This document shows positions 46,704 to 57,304 of a stretch of 64,000 nucleotides of DNA, piece after piece. Origin of the DNA: Desarmillaria ectypa (Eukaryota > Basidiomycota > Agaricomycetes > Agaricales > Physalacriaceae). The position numbers and the translations under genes were made by a program. The notes under the pieces are model-generated. The model was not told where the DNA came from and did not search any database. It saw only the letters and a list, made by a program, of their open reading frames with translations. The DNA lies in assembly GCA_030407005.1 (NCBI GenBank), contig JAUDYN010000001.1:3906001-3970000 (forward strand), in the 5' to 3' direction. Positions within the stretch are counted from its first letter, which is position 1. The number at the start of each line of letters is the position of its first letter.

Positions 46704-48946
46704 CTAAGGCTCTTCCAAAGGGGTGTCGAATTGTGTTGCGATTTGACTGATCCAGTACTGATCAATCAAGTTCTTCCATACTTCTTCGTCTGGATTGATA
46801 ATCCATTTGATGTGTCCATCTGTTCTTTTGGCGAGGTAGGCTACGTCGCCATGTTCTGAGTATTCGTGGTCCAGTATCTTGACCATTATTTTCCTGGTTG
46901 CGATTTTTGGAGTGTATACGGCGCAGTTTATGTTGGCCTGATACTCTTGGATCGCTCCCAAAGCGTTCGTCATCTCGTTCTCTCGTACCCATGAGTTGTG
47001 CTCACGGGTCCATCCTTTCCATTTGACTAGGTAGTCCGTGACTTCCCTAGATGGTTGTCCTCACTTGGATCGTACCTTTCTGGTGCGTGAATCCAAGACT
47101 TCTTCGATTTCATACTCTTCTTGACCGTCGACGAGATCCGGAGGAGGCGGTGGCAGTTGTTCTTGGTTTATGAATGAAGGTGCGATGTATGGAGTTAGCA
47201 ACTTCTCATTAAACCAGGGGTGGATTTTCCAGTGTGGCGGCAGCTTCAACTTGTATGCTGCTACTCCTGACTTCTCGAGAATTTCGAATGGTCCTGTTCG
47301 TTTGTCATTGAGTTTCTTTTTTGGTCGTGGAAGATGAAGGTTGGAAGTGTCCAGCCATACCTTATCCCCAATTCGGTACTCTCATTGAGTCTGCTTCTTC
47401 TTGTCGTATTGCATCTTCATTTGCACCGCGGCCTTTTCTAACGCTTCATGGACTTCCTTATGGATCTTGGCCATAGTTTCCATGAAGTCAATGGCTGCAG
47501 GGTTTGCGAAGCCGGTTTTTTGTATGGACTTGGGAATGAGTCGAGGGTTTCGTCCGTATAGGACCATGAAAGGACTTTTGCCTGTGGCCGAGTGGACTCG
47601 GTTGTTGTGGGCAAATTCGGCAAGTGGTAGCCATGCTACCCAGTCAGTCTGTCGGTGGTTGACAAAGATACAGAGGTATTTCTCAACCTCTTGGTTGACT
47701 CTCTCTGTCTGTCCATCTGTCTGCGGGTGATAGGCCGTAGACGCATTCTGAGCAATGTTCAGCATTCAGTAGAGTTCTTTCATGAATGCTGAGACGAATT
47801 GGGGTCCTCTGTCTGAGATGACCACTTGCGGCATTCCATGCTTCGCATATACTTGATTGCAAAGTATTAATGCCCATCCTTCCGTGGATAACTCCTCATT
47901 GCATGGAATCAAGAGGATGTTTTTGGAGAAACAGTCTACGATGACTAGTAGAGTGTCGAATCCGTCTGACTCGGGGAGTCCTGTGACCATGTCAACTGAG
48001 ATATGGGTCCATGGTGTATCGGGTATTGCGTTGGGGTGAAGAGGTGCCGCCTTGGCCTGCGTGTCGCTCTTCGTTCTTTGGCAAGTCTCACATCCTTTGA
48101 TGTATGACTCGATGTCCTTCTTCATCTTCGGCCACCAGTACTCACAGAGTATGAGCTCTTTGGTTTTGGCTATCCCTGGGTGTCCTGTGGTGATGTGATC
48201 ATGGAATTGGGCGATGATCTCACCGCGTAATATCAAGTCATTGGGAACGTAGACTCATCCGTCGTACCATAGGATTTCACTTTCCTGGGTGATTCCTCGC
48301 TTGTGGTTGAGGGATTTTTCGATTCCCTGGTCCCACTGTTCTTTCTGCTTCATTGCGTCTCTTATATGCATGATCCTTTCTTCCATTGTTGGTAGTACCA
48401 GCACTCGGAAATGTTCCAGGGATAGAACAACAACGTCTTTGTTGTCTTCTTTTCCCTGATCATGATCGTCTCTTCTACTGAGAAGATCGGCCTTCTGATT
48501 AGCGGTCCCAGCTTTATGTTGAAGGATAAAGTGGTATTCCGCTAGTTCGGTGACCCACCGAGCTTGTCGGCAATTCAACTTCTGGGGTTTTTGGAAGTAC
48601 TGAAGATTCTGGTGGTCAGTCCAGATTTCAACGGTTTCTTTGGCACCCATGAGATAATGGCGCCATTCTTCTAATGCTAGCATGATTGTGAGCAACTCTT
48701 TGTCATAGATCTCATAGTTGCGCTCGGTAACGGTGAGCGCCTTGGACATGAAGGCGATGGGTCTCCATTTGCCTTCTTTTTCTTGGCTGAGTATGGCACC
48801 AATGGCTCCGTCACTCGCATCCACTTCTACTCGGAACTTTCCATCATCCGAAGGGATCATAAGAACTACGTTTGTCGTCATCAGCTGCTTGAGCTGTTTA
48901 AACGCTTGTTCTTGTTCGGCGCCCCATTTCCAGTCTACTTTACCGG
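46704..48946 (-). pseudogene. Element I pol: RNase H, integrase and chromodomain
   Basis: Reads minus from the LTR-B junction. RNase H region: VEVDASDGAIGAILSQE, KALTVTERNYEIYDKELL and WTDHQNLQYF. Integrase zinc finger: HDHITTGHPGIAKTKELIL and GCETCQ. Integrase DDE core: WTHISVDMVTGLP, VVISDRGPQFVSAFM and [16 protein letters not shown]. Linker: GDKVWLDTSNLHLPRPKKKL and GPFEILEKSG. Chromodomain: YEIEEVLDSRTRKVRSK and VTDYLVKWKGWTREHNSW. In-frame TGA codons stand at about 48255, 47766, 47382 and 47062, where related copies have CGA, CAA or AGA. Otherwise the frame is open over about 2.2 kb, so the element is fairly young. Confidence 0.9.
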
Positions 48947-50306
48947 TGATGTGCTTGGTTACGGCGAGTGACAAAAGAATTAGGGAATGGCAATGAACAC
49001 CAATCACACTAAACCTCTTACTACTCTACACTTAATCACCAATATTGAATTCGGGCGGTTTTGAGTACGATGGAAGCACTCTGCAGACTTCAATAATCAA
49101 GTACAATTGTCTTAAAGATGTTTTATTTGTTACTAGTGAGTTTATACAAAGTACTACTTGTACTAGTGGGGTGGGTAAGACACAATTGGATAAGAGTGAC
49201 TTGGTTTGAGCTACTGCACTCGTTCTGACTGAAACTGCTTCAGACTGATGGCGCTCTTGGCCCTATACTGCTTCCTACAAGTGATAAACACTTGACCAGT
49301 CACACTCTTTGCTGACTAGTGGCACTCTTGGCCTAAGAATAAACTATAACTCCGAGAACTTTGCTTGAACTAACTTCAAAACACTCCGGACCTTTGCAGG
49401 ACACAACAGTGACTCTAATGGACTTCAATTCAATGCAATTCTATGGGTGACTTAGCGACTATTAATCACTTTGTCGAGGTTAAGCACAAAAGCCTTTAAT
49501 TGGGGACACCAGTTACTACCAGTGAGGGCTCAACTGCGGGGATGGCTTGCCTGGTTTGCATGAGCACCCATCCCACTACTTATATACTACTGAGGCAAAA
49601 CTATAAATATCATCTGGGTATAGGGTATATTGGTAAGGATTTCTTGGCTAGTCACAAATAATGGTGAATAATCACACAATAGTCGGTCTAGTCTGTTTTC
49701 TTTTCAAATATTCGGTCTAGAGACTCCACAGTTGGTCTTTCCGCACCCTTGGCACAACTACAGGCCCTAGTAACGCGGTTATATGGATATCCGGATATTG
49801 GTACCTGTAACAGCTATCCGATCATGATCGAGGGTGCAGTCCAGCTCCACTAGCATCGATCATAAGAGATCTATATCGAAATAGTCGGATCTGGGCTCAA
49901 GGTTAATCCATTCCTAATTTATTTCTAAGTCCTGTTTCAAGATTGCCATGTGACTAGTTATCCTGACTTAGGCGTTTATGCCCAGTCTGGGCTGCTAGTG
50001 ACAGAACTTGATGAGATCTGTGTACTCTGCTCCTGGTTTTTGTGTGCTAGTAGCATCCTTTGTTTGCTAGTAGCTGTGTTTCACTTAGTCCTGCTAGCAT
50101 TCAAGTTACTAGTCTGGCCAGCTGGTAGATTTAACCCACTAATGGTGTTGCATCTAAGTCCTGGCTCTACCAGTTGCTTACTGCTTTTAACTATCAGCTC
50201 GAAGCCTCAGCTATAGTCCTCTATGTATCACTAGTATAGGATAGATGTGCAATAGTATTGTTACAAAATCGCAAAATCTAGGTGTGAATGCGTAGACGGC
50301 ATATCA
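48947..50306 (+). repeat. LTR-B copy 1 (1360 bases)
   Basis: Starts TGATGTGCTTGG and ends GACGGCATATCA, a short terminal inverted repeat (TGAT.TGC / GCATATCA) as in LTRs. Non-coding apart from an 88-codon frame at 49950-50216. It has a TATA-like CTTATATACTACTG and AACTATAAATATCATC near 49575-49615 and several CTCTTGGCC / GCCAAGAG motifs. CpGs are preserved (CGGTTATATGGATATCCGG). Flanks are RT on the left and the start of pol on the right; the flanking five bases (ACCGG, CTGGT) do not match as a target duplication. Confidence 0.8.
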
Positions 50307-50797
50307 CTGGTTTGGTACTCAGCTTCATCAAGTTTTCCACTCCCCGGACCAGTTTGTCCAGGTCGATCCTGGCCTTGGTTAGAGGCACTGTCCTGGTCCT
50401 CCGCCGACCCTGGCGGAACTGGTGAGCTTGCCCCGCCACTCGAGGCGGGTACTGGGACGGTCGGACTTCTGGGAGGCCCGAAGGAGTCCCGCCTACTGGT
50501 CCCTGCTCGTCGCTGTGCGCTCAGCAGTGTATCCGGTGAGCACTGCTCGTTGGACTTTGTTGCAGTGCCAACACCACTTGGCAAGTCCTGCTCCAGTTCG
50601 TTGGAGGCTCAGGATTTGTCACTACAGATACTAGTGTCAGCGTCTTCTAGGAGTATGACATACCTGTTTGTTCTTGCTGATTCTTTTTTGGTCTTCAGCT
50701 TTGGTGAAGTCATAGATATATTTGTATTTGTATATATTTTTCTATTTTCATAATAGTCAGTCTGACCCATGGAAACCGAGGACACACCTTGAGTCTT

Positions 50798-50830
50798 GGG
50801 CGTGCAAGGGGAATCGAACCCTTGACGCCC
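50798..50830 (-). promoter_or_regulatory. Stem-loop abutting the gag stop of Element I
   Basis: Directly after gag (stop TAG at 50832-50830, minus) the RNA can form a 12-pair stem GGGCGTCAAGGG with CCCTTG-C-ACGCCC, one bulged C and an 8-base loop. The first G of the stem is the G of TAG. It also contains a GGTTCGATTCC tRNA B-box-like string. A role in stop readthrough or expression of pol is speculation. Confidence 0.4.
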
Positions 50831-53549
50831 TACTCTTTTACCTCCTCGATCTTGGAGGTGCTCGGCACCACTGCATCAGTGGGCCCCACGTATCTCACCA
50901 CGTTCTTCTCTTTTCTTGTAGGGCAATCCCTGCTCAGGTGACCCTTTTGGTCGCACCTGAAGCAGCACCCCTTGGCCTTTTGCCGGTCTATGTCCATGGG
51001 CTTCCCCGCCCCTCCGTACATCGTCCACTTACCTGTTCCAGCATCCCGACTGGCTCCTCCACTCCCAGCACTCGGCTTTGGAGTCGAGGAACTTGTCGCC
51101 CCAGCAGTGTTCTTGCCGCTGGGTTGCTGTTGCTGGGGACGCGGGCCCTGCTTCTGGCCGTCCCGAGGCGTACTCGTGGTCTGGTCAAAGACCCATTTCT
51201 GCTGATGCTCTTCATACATCCGGAGGATGCGTTCCTTCCATTCTGGGTATGAGCACGGAATGCTCACGCCCATATTTGATATGAAGGTCATATATGAGCT
51301 AGGCACTCCTAGCCACACTGCCTTCACCATTGCGCCGTGTTCGGCCTCATCGGTTCTTCGGCCCGCTAGCTTTGCTTCTTCTTCCAGCTTCTGGAAGTAG
51401 TGGGAGGCGGGCTGTGCTCCCATGCGCAAGTCGAACATGCGCTTTTCGTGTATTTCCTCGATTGCAGGATCTCGGAATTGTCAAGTGACCAGGTCGACGA
51501 AGTCGGCCCAGTCGGGGTATCGGAAGTGGGCAGCGGTGCCGTCAAAAGCGTCACCCACCCAGTATTCAGGTCTCTTGTAGACCCACCAGTCTTTGGCGGC
51601 ACCCTCGAAGTGGGATGTCGCGAACAGTATCAGGTGTGATGGCACCTGGAAGTAGTGTCTGAACACTTCGAAATAGGTGATACAATTGCCTATGAAGCGT
51701 TCAATGTCATCATGATCCTCTTTGAATGGGGCGGGGACCTTGACGAGGGTCGGTTTGATGCCCAGATACGGGGCATCGGCAGTGGCATTCCTGACCGGTT
51801 TCGGGATTGGGTCAGGGGGTCCCTGACCAGGGGGCGGTCTTGGGATCAAGAACTGATCCAGCCTGTACCCCGGGTAGCCTCTTGGCAGCCCTGGCGGTCT
51901 TCCCCTCTCTGGCTCCTTCTCGCGCTCTTGGACTCGGAGGTAGTCCACTAGCGTCTTATGGGCGGCATCCTCTTTGTCGAGCTCATCGCGCATTTCCGCT
52001 ATGCGCCGCTCTTTCTCCTGTAACTCGGTTCGCATCTGTTGCCGAGTTTCTTCTGCCATGGCAGGGGTTCTTGACGCCCCTGTGGTGGCACTTCCTGCAG
52101 GGGGCTCCTTCTGCTTCCATTTCTTCTCCCGCCCCTGCGAAGAGAAGACTACCACCCTGATAGGGGTGGTATCCTTGGTGACATGCCCTATGATGCGGGG
52201 GCGAATCGGGAAGTGGTCGTGGGCTTACGACCGGGGTATCTGGTGGGTGGTCCGGATAAATTTCGTATTGAGGGTGGTGGTATTCCATCCCTCCGTAGTA
52301 ACCTGTATCGTAGATAAACGTATTGTATTGGGGCTCTTGCCCCCACTCATTCCTCTTGTGCCACCTCTAACCTCCAGAGGTGCTGGAGGGTCCTATCCAG
52401 CTCTCGTTGCTCCTGAGGGGTTCTGGGTAGTAACCCTGGAAAACGATCCCCTGTGGAGGGGTGGAAAATTGACTGGTCGCGGTTGGCGCATATCTGGTGG
52501 TTGACGATATTGGCCCTGGCATTGCTAGGGCCTTCGAAAGGGACTCGGATGGGGTCACCCCTGTTGAGGGTGAGCCACTCATCCATTTCGACCCTGGGTT
52601 CGTCCCAGAGGTCGCGGGCTTCGACGTCCCTTCATCGAATTTCCCATGCTGCAGTCCGATATGGACCGAATAATCTCCGATTGACTTTGGAGAGTTCAGG
52701 CCAGATGTAATCGGGCCCATCTGGGTTGAAGGGGTCATCGGCAGCATGGGGAGCAGACAGGACTGGGGCGTTGTCTCCGACGATGTCATCGTCGGACTCG
52801 TCATCAGAGATCTCGATGACAGGGAGGGAGGAGAGGGAGAATTCTTCTCCCTCATCTGGCCACTGCTCACGGCCCCAGGGGCTGTAAGGGTGGTTTCGAT
52901 CCATGCCGGGATCATTGGGGTGTCGAGGTCCGGAGTAGTCGGACCTGCTACTGTTGTCGCTGTCGGGCGATGGGGAATCTGACCTCCGCTGGGATATGCG
53001 GAGGGCGGGGGTTCTTGGACGAGGGGGGGGACCAGGGTATGGGGGCAGGGGTTCGTCCATCTCAGCCCGAACATCCCTCTCGTGTTCTTTGGTCTCCACG
53101 AGACCGGCTGCTGGTCACTCCAGTGTGATGGTGGGTCGTTCCATCTGGTACCGGAGGAGGATGGCTCTCGCATTGTAAGCGCGAGCGGATTGGGCAATCT
53201 GGGCCCGAAGTTCTGCGATCCCCGGAGACGGGGGTTGCGAACTATTGCTCTCCTCGGAGGAGGAGGAAGGCCCGACGATGAATCAGGCCTGGGGACGAAC
53301 GAGTGGTAGTTCCTCTCATTCTCCCAGTCTTGCGGGGGATATCCCCCTGGGAAGGTCATTGGTGATGGGTGGGGCGGGGTGGGGTTCTGGGATTGGTCAT
53401 CGGGGCTGCCGTCTGAGCAGTGCCCGGAGTTCTTCCTCATAAATTAGTACGGCGAGGACCGTGAAGAAAGACAATAGTATGGTGCCGCCGATTGCGATGC
53501 CAAGAGAGACGGTTCGGGTTTCTTGAGAGTTTCTGTCTTCTCCAGACAT
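50830..53549 (-). pseudogene. Element I gag with CCHC zinc knuckle
   Basis: ATG at 53549 gives MSGEDRNSQETRTVSLGIAI with a hydrophobic span and ELRALLRRQPR. Pro/Ser/Asp-rich regions in shifting frames follow (53440-52160; acidic VIEISDDESDDDIVGD). A long frame from 52155 reads AEETRQQMRTELQEKERRIA (coiled coil), DAPYLGIKPTLVKVPAPFKE, FIGNCITYFEVFRHYFQVPS and FEGAAKDWWVYKRP, then TGA at 51481 continued in frame by FRDPAIEEIHEKRMFDLRMG and a nucleocapsid knuckle CFRCDQKGHLSRDC, ending KIEEVKE. The TGA stands where Arg (CGA) is likely. At least one frameshift separates the N-terminal third from the rest. Position and motifs make gag certain. Confidence 0.85.
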
Positions 53550-53608
53550 GAGAAAGTTCTTCTATACGGCTAGCGTAATAGAAGGGGAAAAGGTAATCTC
53601 TTGTTTTA

Positions 53609-54034
53609 TGTTAGGTGCTGACTTGGACACATGACTTTGGGCAAGTCAGCTGATCTCTCTGGGCCATTACACATTCGAACGATCACCCAAGTGAGAGATA
53701 GAAGCTAAAATAGCCTTTGGTCTTGTGTAGACAAGAAGTATATGATGATAATTAAAACAAGAGATAGAGTACAACTGACTAGTTTACTCTGTTTATATAG
53801 TATTTCTATGGCATATATATTTAGGTGAAACACTATGGTCCATGCATAAACAGTGTCGAAGTTGGATGATCCAGGAGGATCATAGAACCAATAGAAAGTG
53901 TCTGGGGTGACAGACGGTGAGAACAAGGGTAGTAGCCGGCGAATAGCTGAATACGAGTCGGTTTCTGGATTAGATTAGATGGATGAGTCATGGATATGAC
54001 TCAGATAAGATAAGATAACGGAAAAATCGTAACA
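53609..54034 (-). repeat. LTR-A2, 5' LTR of Element I
   Basis: 426 bases, plus-strand ends TGTTAGGTGCTG and AAAATCGTAACA, followed by TACAC. By hand alignment it differs from LTR-A1 at 16 positions, all transitions, with no indel. Confidence 0.92.
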
Positions 54035-54165
54035 TACACCTTCTACTACACTTTTCTAAAGATGAGCAGTCCTCTTATCCATGGGTGATTGTTCGAATGT
54101 GAGACAGCCCAAGAGTGACTCAGAGTCCTAAGATCACATGCTAGGACCAGGTCCTAACACAAATG
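54035..54165 (+). repeat. Right part of LTR-C2
   Basis: Continuation of 45968-46245 after Element I. It reads GGGTGATTGTTCGAATGTGA and ends CCAGGTCCTAACA, resembling the end of LTR-C1 (GGTGATTGTCTGAACATGAG, GGGTCTAACA). Old gag resumes right after it. Confidence 0.55.
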
Positions 54166-54756
54166 ATGGTGTTTGCTGCCTCATACTTTGAGGAATCTGC
54201 CAAGGACTGGTGGGTCCTCAAACAAAATGAATTCTAGACCACCCCCTATGATAGCATGACACCATAATTCTGATAACTCAACTGGGAGAGGTTCAGCCAC
54301 CTAATTATTGATCAATTCTCTGACCCTGTGATTGAAGAAATCCATAAAAGAAAGATGTTCAAACTTTAAATAGGCAATGAACTGACTACCCACTATTTCT
54401 AAAAGCTCAGAGAAGAAGCCAAGCTTGCCAGCCTCCATATCAATGAATGCAAACAAGGCACTCTTGTAAGAGCAGTATGCATAAGGGTCCCCAGCTCCTA
54501 CACCACTTTCATCTCCAATATGGGCATCAATGTTCTTTGCACCTACCCTGAATGAAAGACATGCATTCTCACCATATATGAGGAGCAACAGCACAAATAG
54601 GTCTTCGATCAGACCTCTAGTGCTCTCTGCAACAACTGACAAAGCAACAAGCATACCAATCTGAACTCTACTGCTAACACCAGCAGGGTGATAAGTTCAT
54701 CAACAGTTAAGCTGGCTGCCAATTTAGGCTCCAGCCACAATTCAGCAGAAAAATGA
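54166..54756 (+). pseudogene. Old Gypsy gag (Element 0), continuation
   Basis: Resumes at the codon where 45967 stopped: MMVFAASYFEESAKDWWVLK matches LILFATSHFEGAAKDWWVYK. Then LIIDQFSDPVIEEIHKRKMF, KLREEAKLASLHINECKQGT, PSSYTTFISNMGINVLCTYP and VFDQTSSALC. Frame is consistent but has many stops, mostly where Trp, Gln or Arg occurs in Element I. Truncated at about 54757 by the LTR-A4/pol fragment. Confidence 0.78.
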
Positions 54757-54992
54757 GTGACCTATATACTGAATATATGGCATTTATTAATAGATGAAAC
54801 AGCAAGGTTCATGAGGAGATCTTGAGAAAATTGGACATCTGTAGTCCAATAAGAATGGATGGGGGTGACAACCATGGGGAATTGGAGTGGTGGTCAGTGA
54901 ATATGTTGATGCTGAGTGAAAACAATGCAAGATAAGATATGCTATGTCATTGATATGACTAGATAAGATAAGATAATGGAAAAATCATAACA
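54757..54992 (-). repeat. LTR-A4, truncated decayed LTR
   Basis: Right 235 bases of an LTR-A: TATATGGCATTTATTAATAG, GATGAAACAGCAAGGTTCAT, AGATAAGATAAGATAATGGA and the end AAAATCATAACA. It is followed by the same TTACCCCCTTGTTAAAGCAG as after LTR-A1. It is clearly more diverged than the Element I LTRs. Confidence 0.75.
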
Positions 54993-56211
54993 TTACCCCC
55001 TTGTTAAAGCAGTCATCCCAACTGCTAAGGTTCTTCTTCAGAGGTGTCAAATTGTGATTTGACTTGACTGATCCAGTACTGATCAATCAAGTCTTTTCAT
55101 ATGTCTTTGTCCAGATTGATGACCTATTTTTGATATCCATCTTTGCATTGCACAAGGTATGCAACATCACTGTTCTCAGAGTATTCATAGTCTAGTATCT
55201 TGACCACCACTTTGTCATTAGTTATGATTTTGGTGTGATATAAGGCTCAGTTAACATTAGCCTTGTATTCCACAATCACTTCTGTGGCATTTGTCATTTC
55301 TGTCTCTCTGACCCAAGAGTTGTGTTCTCTGGTCCATCCTTTCCATTTGACTAGGTAGTCCATTACTTCTTTGGACAGTTGTCCATGTTTGGTGTGTACT
55401 CAGCATGTGCATGAGTCCAAGACTTCTTCAATTTCATACTCTTCTTGGCCATTGACAAGGTCTGAAGGAGGTGGTGGTAGTTGTTGTTGGTTTGGGAATG
55501 TGGGCACCATGTATAGGGTCAACAGTTTTTCATTGAATCAGTGATATATCTTCCAGTGGGGTGGTAACTTCAGTTTGTATGCTACCATCCCAGATTTCTC
55601 AACAATTTTGAATGGTCCAGTTCATTTGTTATCTAGCTTTTTCTTTGGTCATGGAAGATGAAGGTTGGCCATGTCAAGCCAAACCTTATCACCAACTTGG
55701 TATTCTCAGGATATTTGTTTTCATTTGTCATATTATGCCTTCATTTGTGCTGCTGCTTTTTCTAATGCATCATGGACTTCCTTGTGAACTTTGGCCATAG
55801 TTTCTGCGAATTCTACTGCTGTTGGACTTGCAAAGTTGGTCTTTCAGGAGGGCTCAGGGATGAGTCAGGGATTTTGTCCATATAGGGTCATAAAAGGACT
55901 CTTGCCAGTTGCTGAATGGACTCAATTGTTGTGGGCCAATTCTGCAAGTGGTAACCATGCAACCCAATCTGTCTGGCAGTGGTTAACAAAGATTTGGAGG
56001 TATTTTTCAATCTCCTGGTTGACTTGCTCTGTCTGTCCATTGGTCTGTGGGTGATATGTGGTGGATGCATTTTGCATGATATTCAGCATTTGGTAAAGTT
56101 CCTTTATGAAGGAAGATACAAATTGAGGTCCTTGGTCTGAGATGACCACTTGAGGCATTCCATGTTTCATGTAAACATGATTTCGGAGCATAAGAGCCCA
56201 TCCTTCTGTGG
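54993..56211 (-). pseudogene. Element II pol remnant: integrase core to chromodomain
   Basis: From 56211 down: GWALMLRNHVYMKHGMPQVV, SDQGPQFVSSFIKELYQMLN, TYHPQTNGQTEQVNQEIEKY, WLPLAELAHNN, then with stops PPHWKIYH, QEEYEIEEVLDSCTC and VMDYLVKWKGWTREHNSW. Stops are frequent and CpG almost gone, so this is an older relative of Element I pol. It is cut at 56211 by LTR-B. Confidence 0.82.
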
Positions 56212-56565
56212 TGATATGCTTGGTAATGGTGAGTGACAAAAGAATTAGGGAACAGCAATGAACACCAATCACACTAAACCTCTTACTACTCTACACTTAA
56301 TCACCAATATTGAATTCAGATGGTTTTGAGTATGATAAAAGCACTCTGCAGACTTCAATAATCAAGTACAGTTGTCTTAAAGATGTTTTATTCTTTACTA
56401 GTGAGTTATACAAAGTACTACTTGTATTAGTGAGATGGGTAAGATACAATTAGGTAAAGAGTGACTTGGTTTTAAGCTACTGCAATCATTCTGACTGAAA
56501 CTGCTTCAGACTTGTGGCACTCTTGGCCCTATACTGCTTCCTACAAGTGATAAACACTTGACCAG
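56212..56565 (+). repeat. LTR-B copy 3a, left part
   Basis: Starts TGATATGCTTGGTAATGG inside integrase sequence and follows copy 1 for about 354 bases up to AAACACTTGACCAG, where copy 3b begins in the opposite orientation. It has lost more CpGs than copy 1. Confidence 0.8.
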
Positions 56566-56887
56566 TGATATGCTGTCTATGCATTCACACCTAGATTTTG
56601 CGATTTTGTAACAATACTATTGCACATCTATCCTATACTAGTGATACATAGAGGACTATAGCTGAGGCTTCGAGCTGATAGTTAAAAGCAGTAAGCAACT
56701 GGTAGAGCCAGGACTTAGATGCAACACCATTAGTGGGTTAAATCTACCAGCTGGCCAGACTAGTAACTCGAATGCTAGCAGGACTAAGTGAAATACAGCT
56801 ACTAGTAAACAAAGGATGCTACTAGCACACAAAAACCAGAAGCAGAGTACACAGATCTCATGAAGTTCTGTCACTAGCAGCCCAGAC
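56566..56887 (-). repeat. LTR-B copy 3b, right part in reverse orientation
   Basis: Reads TGATATGCTGTCTATGCATT and matches the reverse complement of the right end of copy 1, and copy 2 directly, to CTAGCAGCCCAGAC, where LTR-A3 starts. Head-to-head with 3a. Confidence 0.8.
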
Positions 56888-57304
56888 TGTTAGGACCCGA
56901 CTTAGTCACAAGACTTGGGATATCAGCTGACCTCTGAGGGCTGTTATGTGTTCGAACAGTTACCCAAATAGAGGCTTAAGCATAGTCTTTAGTATGTGAG
57001 AGTAAGTGGTATATGATTTAAGTTTAGTTAAAAGATAGAGTACAATGGTGTAGGTTACTCTGTTTATATACTGTAAGTATGGTGATATATTTAGATGAAA
57101 TGGTTCAGCCCATGCTGGAATGGTGTTGAAGTTGGATGGTCTGGAAGGATCATTGGTCCAATAGAAAGTGTTTGGGATGACAGATGGTGAGAATGAGGGT
57201 ATGAGTCAGTGAGTGGTTGGATACGAGTCAGAATTGATGGTTGATAAGATGACTGAGTCATGGATATGACTCAGATAAGATAAGATAATGGAAAAATCAT
57301 AACA
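56888..57304 (-). repeat. LTR-A3, 3' LTR of Element III
   Basis: 417 bases, TGTTAGGACCCGACTTAG to AAAATCATAACA. Middle blocks TAGAGTACAATGG, TTACTCTGTTTATATA, AGTTGGATGGTCTGGAAGGA and GAGTCATGGATATGACTCAG match LTR-A1/A2. Followed by minus-strand pol. Confidence 0.85.

Larger units (their letters stand above)
46246..54034 (-). mobile_element. Element I: Ty3/Gypsy chromodomain retrotransposon, interrupted
   Basis: Complete insertion on the minus strand: 5' LTR 53609-54034, gag about 53549-50830, start of pol 50829-50307, LTR-B insertion 48947-50306, rest of pol 48946-46700, polypurine tract AAGGGGGTAA just before the 3' LTR at 46246-46671. Target duplication TACAC flanks it. Protease and most of reverse transcriptase are missing at the LTR-B position. 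Four TGA stops interrupt pol and at least one interrupts gag. It is a chromovirus by its C-terminal chromodomain. It cannot move by itself now. Confidence 0.9.

Noticed and set aside
50798..50835. 3' half of a tRNA gene
   Set aside because: The GGTTCGATTCC string and paired ends look tRNA-like, but the best pairing gives an 8-base loop and there is no 5' half; kept only as a stem-loop.
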